Below are positions 1 through 10,970 of a DNA stretch of 64,000 nt, one piece after another. Every line of letters begins with the position of its first letter. Position 1 is the first letter of the stretch. The stretch is taken from positions 167,500 through 231,499 of the forward strand of contig KB445806.1 in NCBI GenBank assembly GCA_000320605.2. Direction: 5' to 3'. The notes under the pieces are model-generated. The model was not told the DNA's origin. It saw only the letters and a program-made list of their open reading frames with translations, and did not search any database. The position numbers and the translations under genes were made by a program. Origin of the DNA: Gelatoporia subvermispora B (lineage: Eukaryota; Basidiomycota; Agaricomycetes; Polyporales; Gelatoporiaceae).

Positions 1-457
1 GGCTCGTCCGCGTCCAGCGATAAGCGAACAAAAGTCGAGATAGTGGGGCGGAATGCGTATGAGGATTGGTCAACGGTGCGAGTGGATCTAGAGAGCAAGT
101 GAGAACGCACTCTGGGTCAACGGCAGCTAACAATGCCCTACAAACAGAATTCTCGGTCTAGAGCGTTCGGCAACACGTTCAAAGAACATATGAATCCATA
201 GACAGACATGCTGCGCGAATGATCAGAACGGAGCAAAATAACAACAGCACCGTTCCTCGCGGGTATACAACGCATGACTATGCGAGGGGCGGTTGTGAAT
301 GTGAAAAGTAAGAGGTACCTGGTCCGCAAGGCCGAAACATGATGAAAACAACAGAAGAGAATGAGACGTGGGTCTTGAGACCAGTTCAAACCACAACAGC
401 ACGAAACAGGGTAAAAGATCCTCGAGATTAATTCGAGATGCGACGACACGAGGCAAC
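1..457. other. intergenic, no gene seen
   Basis: Short open frames occur here, but none has a recognisable domain or a convincing start context. This stretch lies 3' of the F1 gene and probably holds its 3' UTR. Confidence 0.4.
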
Positions 458-1342
458 CTAACATCCGACACCCAATGCCCGAAAGAGAGATAGAGATAGG
501 TACAATGAATGCTTCCTGAACAGGACCACGCGAAAGAGAATGGGGGTGAAGACAGTGACGACAGAAAGGAGAGGCCACCACCCCAGGGGCCTCAGCCAAG
601 AGGATCTTATGAAGCCGAATGACCATCGGCAGGCGTATCCGACGACCGCCCGGCCCTCATTGGCCTCACCAGCCCTGCCTGCGCCCTTCACGTCGGTCGC
701 CACCCGCACCTCCACGCCAACCTCCCTCGCCTGCTTATCTGTCTCTGCTGAGACCTCTTCCAGCCCAGCATTTACCAGCACGACGTCGGCCTGCTCAGGG
801 GTCGATGCGCGTGCTTGAGGGGCGTCCGATGTTGAGAGACCGTCGAATTGGTGATCATAGACAGCACCGATGACAGCACCGATGGCGAGGTCGGTGGCAG
901 GCTTGCCGAGCGCGGGTGTCGGGATTGTTGTCGGTACCGTCGCGGTCTTCTCCCGCGCCTTCGCTTCCCTCCTGGCGTGCATTATGTCCTCGAGAAGCCG
1001 GGCCGCCGTCAGCACGTCATCGTCGCCGACGACATCCCAGAAGCGTCTGATCAGGAGGGTCTCGCGAAGCGTGCGCCGCACAGGGTGCACTGGAACCACA
1101 GCGGGGCAATGGGGACATGCACTGAGCGGCTCCCAGTACCGCGCACCGTGCACCCGCGGCTTGAAATGCCGCGGAATGGACACGGGGACATCCTGCACGC
1201 GTCCCGAGTCGTACACGCCTGGGTGCACGACGCGCTGCTTGAAGCCGCCGTCGACGGTCCGCACCTTGATGAGCTTGCGCCCGCAAGGGAGGTACTCAGT
1301 ATTAGAGTCGGGGGTGATGAATGTGCGAGTGGAAGTCGTCAT
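458..1342 (-). CDS. hypothetical protein F1 (EYLPCGRK family)
   Basis: Single-exon frame of 294 aa. I chose the methionine at 1342 (MTTSTRTF...) rather than the longer open frame from 1462, because the homologous protein F2 at 48508-49752 starts at the matching place. I do not recognise a named domain. Visible parts are an N-terminal block containing EYLPCGRK, a second block GARYWEPLSACPHCP, an arginine/alanine-rich middle, a PTTIPTP stretch, and a C-terminal hydrophobic segment (WWPLLSVVTVFTPILF) that could be a membrane anchor. F2 shares the EYLPCGRK block, the GA-aromatic-W-x-P-L block, PTIPTP and the Trp-rich hydrophobic C-terminus, so the two are paralogs about 47 kb apart in opposite orientation. 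F1 lacks the 18 bp repeat insert of F2. Function unknown. Confidence 0.6.
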   Translation of the reverse strand: MTTSTRTFITPDSNTEYLPCGRKLIKVRTVDGGFKQRVVHPGVYDSGRVQDVPVSIPRHFKPRVHGARYWEPLSACPHCPAVVPVHPVRRTLRETLLIRRFWDVVGDDDVLTAARLLEDIMHARREAKAREKTATVPTTIPTPALGKPATDLAIGAVIGAVYDHQFDGLSTSDAPQARASTPEQADVVLVNAGLEEVSAETDKQAREVGVEVRVATDVKGAGRAGEANEGRAVVGYACRWSFGFIRSSWLRPLGWWPLLSVVTVFTPILFRVVLFRKHSLYLSLSLFRALGVGC

Positions 1343-2071
1343 GTCGTAAGTTGTACGTGAAGGTGAAAGCAGACGGCGGCGCGGAAAAGTCAGTGAGCTT
1401 GAGGTGGCAGAGCAAGGTGCTGGAAAAATGGTCGGCCAGAATGTGCGCCTTATGAATCCCATATCTCAATTCCGACCACGGCAGCGTGTGCCTGAGACAA
1501 TCCACTTCGTATCCAGTATTGGACGGAACATGGATATATCTCCGACTGTACATATGGAATAAATGATGTGGTCTGAAATGATTAGGGTTCAGTCGAGCCG
1601 CGCAGACAGAGATTGAAGGATTCTATATTTGACTAGAAGCCGAGCGTTATCCAAGTCCAACTCCGAGCTATTTGATCGCGTACAGCTACCGGTTCCCAGC
1701 TAGAAAAACAGATAGCTGTGTCATGCACAGTTGCAAGCACGTCCAGCTGGCCTGAGATCATGGTCCCGTAGACGGTTAAGTAGTTCCTGAGCCGAGAATA
1801 ACTTCACGTTGATGTCCGAATCGGTGCGGGTCATCAAAGCACACGAAGCCTCAGAAAAAAGAGCAGAAATCGTCGGAGCCGGAGTACAGAGTGGAGGTCC
1901 TAGCAGACAACTGATTCACGAGTCAAGAAGGTTTTGGTACAGTACTTGTTGCAAGCTGCAACTTGCCAGTGCAACTTGCGCCACTGCATAGTGACACGTC
2001 GCGTGTGCTTAGTCAGCTCCGTTGCGTGCCAGACGCGTTCGCTTGTAGTGAAGCTTGCGCGAAGTGCCTAC
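1343..2071. other. intergenic, F1 upstream region
   Basis: This is the promoter side of F1 up to the left end of the inverted-repeat element. I see no gene in it. Confidence 0.4.
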
Positions 2072-2613
2072 TACTGAAGGGTGCTTAATTATAACAATTC
2101 GTCATGTCACGTCCTTCAATGGTATTGTTAATTTTTGCGGTTTTCACGTCACGCTGTCCGACCAATTGTTAATTGTCTGACCACCTTAAAACAGGCTCAA
2201 ACCTGTTTAGAAACCCTCTAAAACCGCTCTATTATCTTGCTGTAACATACCACATGTGAAACAAAGGCTTCAGAAGCTGTTAACCCTCACGGAGTGCAAA
2301 CACCCAATTCCGACACTCCAAACCAGTCAGAGCCAGTAGAAAGCACCTGTTCTGTTGCTTGATCGACCTCAAGAAATCTCGATGAACTGGTTTTCCCAAG
2401 CAATTGGACAACAACATTAAAGGAAAAACTTGATGCTGCAGCTTATTGTAGTCCCTGTCGCCACCCTATATTCTATGCTGCTGCACCTGAAAGACCAATT
2501 GTTACTCGACACAGGTCCTGTCGCGTCACAGTGAAGTCCAATTGTTATCAATTATACCTAATTGTTAGGTCACACTGTCACACTCGATTGTTATAATTAA
2601 GCACCCTTCAGTA
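2072..2613. mobile_element. MITE-like non-autonomous DNA transposon
   Basis: A 25 bp perfect terminal inverted repeat, beginning CTGAAGGGTGCTTAATT, spans 2074-2098 and in reverse 2587-2611. It is flanked on both sides by TA (2072-2073 and 2612-2613), which fits a TA target-site duplication of the Tc1/mariner/pogo type. The interior is AT-rich and has no transposase frame. Copies of AATTGTTA, or its complement, recur in the subterminal regions (near 2092, 2164, 2497, 2540, 2560 and 2587) and could be transposase-binding sites. Size and structure fit a MITE. The TIR and TA flanks are seen directly; the superfamily is inferred from the TA. Confidence 0.85.
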
Positions 2614-2855
2614 CGCGCTATGATGCGGTACAGGACCATGCGGTCCAGATAGTAGTACGGCAGGACTCCAGGGGCTCATAAGCATCGATTCAAACCTACT
2701 GGTGCATGATTACGTTCACCGGTGTGGTTAAGACCTATGATGATTCCCGAGTCACCTTCATGGCATCTTTCTTAGTCGAGACATATGGTAGAAATACAGC
2801 TACAAAACAAGATACGAAAGCATGGAAAACATTAACACGATTGGCAACAAACGTA
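2614..2855. other. 3' region between MITE and APC1
   Basis: This short stretch likely contains the APC1 3' UTR. No gene seen. Confidence 0.4.
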
Positions 2856-5800
2856 CTACGATGTACTCGCTGATGAGCCGGGATGAGATGCGCCTCCCCA
2901 CGCGGCAATAATCTCGTCCAACGAGCGAATCGACCAGCCAGAGCCCATTGCAGTGCTGAGCTGGGTCCCGGCAGCGTGCAGCACCTCCTTGATCCCCAAA
3001 TTGAGTAATGCTGCATTCGTCGTGCCTTGCGGAGGTGCAGCGCCTAGACATTGCTCGTGCGCCTGTTCAGCTAGTCCTCTGAGAATGACGAGAATGGTGG
3101 AGACAGGGACACAGTTTCGTTGCAGATACCATGCCAAGTACCGCGATATAAGTGCCTCCGGTGTTCCTTCAGGTGGTGTGGGTATGGATTCGCCGCAACA
3201 GTATTGCTTCAAAGCAACCTGGAAAAGCTCTTGTGCGCGGATCTTGTCGAGTTGTACGTCGAGCGCATGCAGAGCCCCAGATAATGTACTTTCCCTAATC
3301 AAGGGTGTTCGTGGGTTATTCTCGGAACGTCCGCTGAAACGTCGATCGTAGATCTTGTTATAGAAGTCCGTCGCGAACTTCAGGTCCTGAAGTCGCAGAA
3401 CAAAGTACTGGGATTGTGGATCCATAGCGCGGAAGTGGTAGATCATGAGGTGTGACTGGATAGTCTGTGATTTGTCCTGAAGGATACTGTCAAGAAGACT
3501 GGCGTGGCTGTACAAATGGAATAGTCGTTCTCTCGGTGTCTCTCCGTCCTCTCGACAGAATCTGTCAGCAAAGGCAAGGAACAGTGGGTCGTTTGAGAAA
3601 GAGGTTATGAAGTGATGGAAATCACTCGCTGGATGCGTCTTGACATCGGTGAGTTGCGGGAAGTCTAATGTTGCTGCATCACTAGTTGACGAGCCCGATC
3701 GTACAAACAAACTGCGGCTGCCCTTTGGATCCTCCATATAGCTGAGGAAGGCCGTACGGCGCTTGACGAACAGGGTCTGATCCTGCAAGAGAGATTCCTT
3801 GTGGCGAGGGAAATTGGCGATGTCGAGGTAAAATGGCCAATACCGTGGCGTGTCTATCCTTATTGATAGGATCTTGTCGATCTCGGGGATCAGGGTGGGA
3901 GAAATGAGTTGCGTAGTGCCGACCTCATTATTTTCCTTGACTTTGATCTTGACCGGCAAATACACGACCTCTTTGGTGTCAACATCACGAGCAATCAAGC
4001 ACCTTGGTTCCACGGCCAACACCCAGAGGTGACGTAGAGCCTGGAGGTAGCTCTTGTTATCTGAGGATATGGGTGCCCAGCGAGGGAAGAAAGCCGTAAT
4101 CATGCATGCAATGGCAGCATCTGAGGTGCCCAAGGTATAGCGCCCTCCACCGAGGAAGAGTAGGCCCAGTGACATGTGGGTCGCCACGTGAGTACCATAT
4201 CTGACTGGTTGGTTGTACATTCCATATGCGTAGCGCAGGCGGCGGAGACAGTTGATTTCACCGGTACCTGCCATGACCATGTTCAAAGCGATTGAAATAA
4301 GGTTCAAGCCATCCCGGATAGCAGCGCGCTTGATGCGTTGTTCATACGTTGAACCTGTGAAGGTTGAGACCTCTTTTACGGACATTACTTGCCGTTGCAA
4401 CTCACCGTTGGTGTACGCCAACTGGCTGAACATATCATAGTAGTGAATTACGAGGAGATACGCTTCCTCTCTGGCAGTGCCAGCGTACTTGAGAGCGATG
4501 GCAAAACAGCAACCGGCGAGGATGTTGTAATAAGCTAGCTCGAATGCGTCGTCCACTGGCTTGCCTCTGAAGCGTGCATCCATTGCCACAGCGATGGCCA
4601 TTGGGATCTGCTGCGTCAGCCACGCATTGTTCGGGGCTATCTTGTCCCACATGATCAGTGCGCGAGACAATGTACGCAGAAGGAGGAAGCTGGGTTGGAT
4701 GGAGTTGAGGGCCACAATGGTATCGGGGATAACAAGTATGTCTGCAACATCCTGTCGCCCGGTCTTGAGATACATCAAGCCTAGAGCAATTGTAGCTGCA
4801 GGAGATGTGAGGTTGACGTCAAAGGATGGTCGCTTTTGTTGCGCTTCCAGGACGGCAGATCCCTCCCCGTGCACGAGCACACGTAAGCGCGCCAGTATTG
4901 CTACATCGGCAGGGATAGTGCTGCCCTTTCCGAGCATGACCATACCGCATGCGAGCGCTGCTGACAATGTATAAGCTTCACGGTACTCATTGCTGAGGTC
5001 CGGCTGGTAGAGATCCTTGCGGCTGATCTGTTCCAGACACACTTCGGCCATGCGTCTATTCCTCGTTCCCAAGTACAGCAAGCCGATACCGATCAAGCCT
5101 GCGGCCTGTGTCATCAATGGTACGTTGAGGTCCACTTGAGGAGTCGGAAGAAGAGCCGGTGTGTGTACCGCCAGTAGTTTCGTGACATGGCGATTACAGG
5201 TCCCCGCATGCGCTGCGGACAGCCCAAGGAGCACGCCGATCGAGGTCATGTCGTGCTTTGGGGTGAGGTATCCGAACGTATGCCATGTCAACATCTCCCT
5301 TAGATGCCCAGTGAGGCCAAGGGCATAGAGGAAACCAGCGTGTTCTGGTGTCAGTTCGGACGGCTTGTTGAATTTGATCCATGTGCTCTCAATGGCATTC
5401 GTTTGTGATGAGATGCGTAGGCCTGCAGCAACACCGTTGTGGAAGTCGCCCCAATTCATACACTCGACCGGTATCTTTCCCGCTTCCGGGGCGATAAGAA
5501 GATTGGGTGGCTGTAATCGCACCGTGTACTCGATCTTCGGTATGACATATGCCTCTCGAGTGACTGTCGGCACTGACCCGAATGTGAACAAGGCTCGGCC
5601 TAGGGGAAGTGCAAGGGTGCGTTCTGCAAGTCGCACAGCTTGGTGTTGGTGTTCCTTTGCTTGGTCTACCTCACTATAGGGGAGTGTGAATAAGCGACTT
5701 GTGTGCAATTGAGATAAGATTAGTACCTGAGATCGGGTCTCTCAATGGCCTTGATGGTCGGTACCGTCGATGAACACAACATGCGCGCGACCTCTTCTAG

Positions 5801-8800
5801 TCGCTTGTCTTGTCCGAATCTGATCCGCGTGAAGTCCTCGAGATCAATCTCAACGCCACTGACAGTACCGACATACCCAGACAAGTTGATGCATGCCTCC
5901 TTGATGTGCTCGTGGATCGACTTGCGTGGCTTAGAAGGATTCTAAGGCACAGTTAGCCCCACGACTTCGAGTGAATGTACTGAAAAGACCTACAATGTAC
6001 TCCTTCACGGAGCGGTATCCGTAGGTGGAATAGACATTATTGTCGGAACCAAGCACTTCCGCGAGATCGTGGCGACCAATCATTTGATATGCCACCATTG
6101 GCCAATCGCCAGCGGGTGACATTTGACATGTCCGCGTTGCCTCCCTGAGGGGAGCGGCAATGCCAAGAGGGAGGCTGCGCAAGTAGTCGGGTCCAATATT
6201 GGAGCGGAGCATTGCTATCAGTGCATTCTCTGCTCGTTTCCTCGTATCAGTGACGGCAGGGTCAGCGAGTTGCATGTATACTCCGGTCAATTTGACCAGC
6301 CGTGCCAATGGTTCAACGCGTCCGAAAGCGTATGCACCGGTGAGCTTGAACACAGTGGCAAAGGCCGCGGAAGAAGGTGGAGGGAGGGACCAATCAGGAT
6401 TATTGATACGCCCGTAGAGTATCACCAGCGCGTCAGGCGGACACACCGGTAGACGATGCTCGAGATACTCGGTTGCTGCACCAAAGCAAAGATGTCAGAT
6501 ACACACAGAACCGACGGACAGAGGGCACTGACTTGCGACAGACGGGGAAGCCCATGAATCTATGGCGTCAGGACATAGGCGTTTCCAATAATCCGCCCAC
6601 TCCGGTCGAATGATGACGGCGATCCTGCAAATGACTGGCACCAGTCGAAGAAGTGTGTGATATCGTGACATTGCTAGACGCATGTCTTCCGCGACATAAT
6701 GTAGCGCATTCAGGATAGGAGCGAGGAGATGGTGAGGTTTGCCAGGAATTTCTGCCCGGCTGATCGCCTTAGCTGAAGCGGACTGGGGCGGCTGCTGCAA
6801 ACCCTTCATGACGGGATCTTCTCGAAACCGGGAAGGAACAGCACTCCGAGAAAGCAAGTCCCAAGGTGATCCTGGTGCGCTCGCTGTCGGATCAGGATAT
6901 CGGGGACCTGAAGGTATCGAAAAGAGTGTGTTCAGAGCGGTCACAAAGCATCGGAATTCGGTGCCGTCCGTAGTCGCCCATTTGAGAGCGCACCAGCTTC
7001 TCAGAAATCGCTCATGGAGCGCAAAAGCCTCGTCCGCAGGTAGAATCAAAGTCAGCATGAGGATACACTGCAGCGTCAAGTCATCTTGAGGTATCAAATT
7101 GAGTGATGATCGTGCTTCAGACCCGTCAGAGAGTCTCAAAGTCAGTGAGGACTCGACAGCATCCTTCAATCCAACGACCTCTCCAGGTGTTAGAATCGGG
7201 CGAAGGCTGTGATCAGTCTCTATAGAAGGAGAGCTACGAGAATCGATGGACCTCGGCCGCTCCAGGGCGATAGGGAGTTCCTTCAGGCCATGTGTGAGGA
7301 TGTGCAGCGTGCCATTTTGTCGCAATACCAAGAGATCGTAAACAGTGAAGCGAGTTGCGCGGACTGATACAACAGCTTTAGCGGATTGTGTAGCCAGCGG
7401 TGTTATGCGGAGACCCTCATCGTCCGTTTGGACAACAGAGAATATGAGAAGCTTTTGCGAGGCAGGAAGACATATAGCGAGCAGGGACCTGGTGACCGTT
7501 CCATCCCAGCGCGAGTCGAAAAGTGCAATGGACATGTCTTGCATAGATCCTCTGAGACCATAGTCAATTCATGGTACACTCGGTATAATGAATGACTTAC
7601 TCAGACGACGGTAGAGCAACAGCGTGCAGACTTTCCATCCAATATGATGTCTGCAACTTGCCGTATTCAACAATGCCTCCACTAGATCCAGGCGCCAATC
7701 CCGTTCGATCTAGCGTTATGCTGGTCTCTTGCCGATCATGCGGACGACCTCGAGTTGCACCTCGAGACGTGTCTGTTGTCGCAGTGTCGACAGCCAACGC
7801 GGCCATTGTACTATTGATGGAAACGGAGGCGGGTAAACTAGTCACATCTGGAAGTTGGGCCGGGATCGAAGTTGCTGGCGTCTCGTCTGCTTGAGCTTGC
7901 TTGCGGACCGCGGGCGTTCCAAGTGAGAGCCGTTTGTGCGCACGGGTACGCAGTACAGGCGTGCGCTTATCGGAAGGTTTGGTGAACACGTAACGCCATA
8001 TTGTCAACTGCGACTTCTCTGTGTCAACAGTAACGACAAGCTCGTCGGGATCTGAGCCGCGCTGTGCAACCCAGACGACGTTCTCCTCTGCAGGAACAGA
8101 CGCAATTTCGTCAGTTAGTGATGGAGGGATCTTCTCTGCAATTCCAATGGCCGCGGGTTCAGAGAAGGGATTTACGATCGAGAAGATTGTGGGCAGAGGT
8201 GGCTCGCCAGATAGCCGTGCTTCCTCCACCTCCACAGGTTCTAAGACACGTTGTACTAGAACGCCATGAGGATGTAGTGGCCACGCGCGACGTACGATGA
8301 ACGGGAGGTGGAAGATGTATGAATTGCCGTTCATAAGGTATACCCGAGCTACGCTGCGCAGGAATATGTATACTGCACGCTCTGTCTTTGGAGGCTGGTG
8401 ATCTTGCATATCCCCGTGACGGCCGCGATGAAAGGGGCCGAATGTAGGCCGTTGCGTTGATCCGGTGTCAGACGAGCTCCCGTCAGTTTCTCTGTCAATC
8501 TGAGCGGATGGTGGCTGTTGTTCGAAAAGCGCGATGCACGCATATTGAACGGGCTGCCCCTCATCCGCAAAGCTCCATCGTCTACGGATGATCCCTCCGG
8601 AAGAGAAGATCACAGTGGTAGAATTCCAGCTGAGTTCGTCTTCGCCTGCACAATCTGAGTCGCAGGCGGGATAAAGGGTTGAGTGAACTTCCGAGGTCCC
8701 TCTACTTCCGCGGAGTGTCGCACGGATAGCCTTGAGTAGTGCCGACTCTGTATCTGCATCACATTTTGAGAATCTTGATAGCAGAGTGCGGGCAGAAGAG

Positions 8801-8865
8801 ATGGGACGCCAGCTGGCCGAGACAGAAATGGGAGTAGGGATGGCGGAGGGACCGAGAGTCGACAT
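2856..8865 (-). CDS. APC1: anaphase-promoting complex subunit 1 (APC1)
   Basis: Largest scaffold subunit of the APC/C ubiquitin ligase, acting in the nucleus at mitosis. Five exons join in frame: 8865-7601, 7551-6533, 6475-5994, 5941-5727 and 5673-2856, giving 5799 nt and 1932 aa, the usual size for the family. Introns are 49, 57, 52 and 53 nt. The N-terminal exons carry the beta-propeller-like region. Exon 4 holds RLEEVARMLCSS and exon 5 starts SEVDQAKEHQHQ, followed by LALPLGRALFTFGS and WGDFHNGVAAGLRISS, which match the conserved APC1 segment before the proteasome/cyclosome (PC) repeats. Several helical Gly/Ala-rich PC-type repeats follow (for example ALGLTGHL, GVLLGLSAAHAG, LIGIGLLYLGT). 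The last intron was set to 53 nt because the alternative acceptor would make a 29 nt intron. No breaks seen. Confidence 0.95.
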
Positions 8866-9287
8866 CGCTTGATGCTAAGTGGCCAAATATAATGCTTGGG
8901 ACTTGACGATCGCAGTATATACAGTAGCGACTCACAAGCGGATGATTATGAGAACCTCAATCCTTCTCAACCTTAACTCCGTGATATAAGACCACGCCGC
9001 GTTGCCTGCAGGGAGGTTACGAATGACTTCGGCGAGCCTCAAGCTTGAATTATGTGGAGTCTATAACGACCAATCGAGTTTCACGTGTCAAGTCACAGGC
9101 AAGATAGGTTCCATGGGTTGCTTCTTCTAGAGACACGCAAGGTGATTCAGAGCCGACACGGTTGTATCTTTGAATCCTGGGTCCCTGGGACCGGCTCGTC
9201 GCTCGGCGCTCGCTGAGGAAGCGCCCAACGCGCGTTAGTCACGTGCGCCCTTCATGGCTGGCGCATCCAGTGATGACGCAGTACGAT
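8866..9287. other. APC1 promoter region
   Basis: This is the 5' side of APC1. No gene is recognised before the aquaporin-like remnant. Confidence 0.4.
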
Positions 9288-9434
9288 GTACGAGCCTACG
9301 ACTACCGTCGCTACTGGCGTGTTCACCTTGAACAACGCGCCATTGTGATACCCCTTGCAACTATGCGGACACAAGGTGTGCTCGACGATCCGGGAGATCC
9401 TATTTGTAACTCAGGCACTCCAGTCTTTCAATGA
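9288..9434 (+). pseudogene. aquaporin C-terminal remnant (copy A)
   Basis: A 48-codon stretch ending in ...MRTQGVLDDPGDP...GTPVFQ and a stop is clearly homologous, in DNA and protein, to the C-terminal tail of the aquaporin pseudogene at 39466-39880 (-), which reads MRTQGVLDDSGNP...GTPIF. DNA similarity continues about 25 bp past the stop. No upstream NPA box or membrane segment is present, so this is an orphan 3' fragment. It marks the outer end of the inverted duplication that also contains the two P450 copies. Confidence 0.6.
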
Positions 9435-10970
9435 ACCATACCCTCATTTGTATTTATGTTGTTGGAGTCCTACCTTCCGTTCTTGTTATAATGTCCGTCA
9501 AAACCATCATGTTCACCGTGTGCTCGAGAACTAGCCATCAGATACTATTGTCTCTCGGAACTTGAAGCACGCAAAATGCGCTCTGGACTCTGTGGTCTTC
9601 TGCCTCTTCCGCGTGCGGGTATGCGTAACGGTGGAGCCACTCGTCCTGTGAAACAGAGGGACCGCAACAGCAGCGTCCGCCAGAGGTATAAAAGCCGTCA
9701 AGCTATCAAATGCGGGACTCTCGAGCCGCCGGACCCACTGACGCTCACTTCAAGCATCGGCGACTGGACCTACTAAGCTGTCGGGTCTTATACCACGCAA
9801 GGCTCAGAGTGAACATTCCCAGTGTCGATACTCCGGCATCTTAGCGACCACTACGGCGGTCGATCTTATGTTTCCTTGACCTGCACTCGTCATGCTCGTC
9901 GCACTCCTCCCCTTTCACGATTATCATATGGCGTCCGGATGCAGTGCCTGAACATCAGTTCCATCCAGCGAAGTTACGGAAGTGATAAAATCTGCACCGA
10001 CGTTGCTTCTCTGCGCGCTCGCTCTCCAGTTGTGCTGGTGTCTTCGGGATCATCGTTCGGTCACCTTATCCCAATCTAGACAATCATATTGCCCGCAGCC
10101 CGGCGGCATTGTGGATGGCACCTGCTATCCGTCGATGACTCTTCTGTGTGTGTTGCTTGCTGCCCGCAAGTTCTCAGCGAATCAGACGATTGGTTACACA
10201 AGCACACCGAATTCCATCAACTTGTACATTCACAAGCTTTACTACATCACATCTCGCTACCGCCAACCGAACAAGACGCCCACAAGCGAACGCGAACAAT
10301 ACTCGCAATGTGCGTTACCCGGATTGTCGGTGACGGCAGACAACGTACAGAAAGGACAGTGGTCGAGATACCCGAGAAAGAAAGGAGACGTTCGAACTTA
10401 GAAGCGTGAAAAGATGGTTCCATTCGTAGAGCACCCCCACACAAGGCATGAGCATCGGTCACCCATGGCACCGTAGGAACGTGAGAATGACCTCTACTCT
10501 TGAAGACAGGAGGCGAGTTCTGCGTGCGACTTAGCGAAGATGTGTTATGGAGACCGAAGGTACATACCACTCGTTTGCAAAGAAGAAGCGCTGTGACATC
10601 AATCGTATCAGCTCATTGTGCAGATGCAGCGATGTGTCCAGTGGCAATCGTGCATGCACAAGTCGCAACGCGGACGGTCATTGGTCGAAGCTGACATAAG
10701 CGTGGCCAAGCGAGCCTACAAACGCTCGGATGCATTCTGTGGCCAGTGCCACAGCACTTGTCTTTCTACTTCCGAGCACCACTCTGCCCCGTGCATCTTA
10801 CAACCCATAACCCAACTTGCGCTCTCGCACATCCGTTAACGCGGCAGCCGCATTACTACATCGCACTCGCGACAACTTGCGACTCATTTGGAAACGCTGC
10901 TTCCTAGACAGGCAAGCCGCCACAGAAGCCACAGCTCGATATTACCCTCAGAACCCGATATCCCCTGTTG
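9435..10970. other. intergenic, no gene seen
   Basis: Several overlapping short open frames of 60-140 codons lie here on both strands. None has a domain, a paralog in the window or a coherent exon structure, so none is called. Confidence 0.35.

Noticed and set aside
5698..5726. 29 nt intron as the last APC1 intron
   Set aside because: Too short for this genome. Extending to the next AG gives 53 nt and restores the family sequence SEVDQAKEHQHQ.
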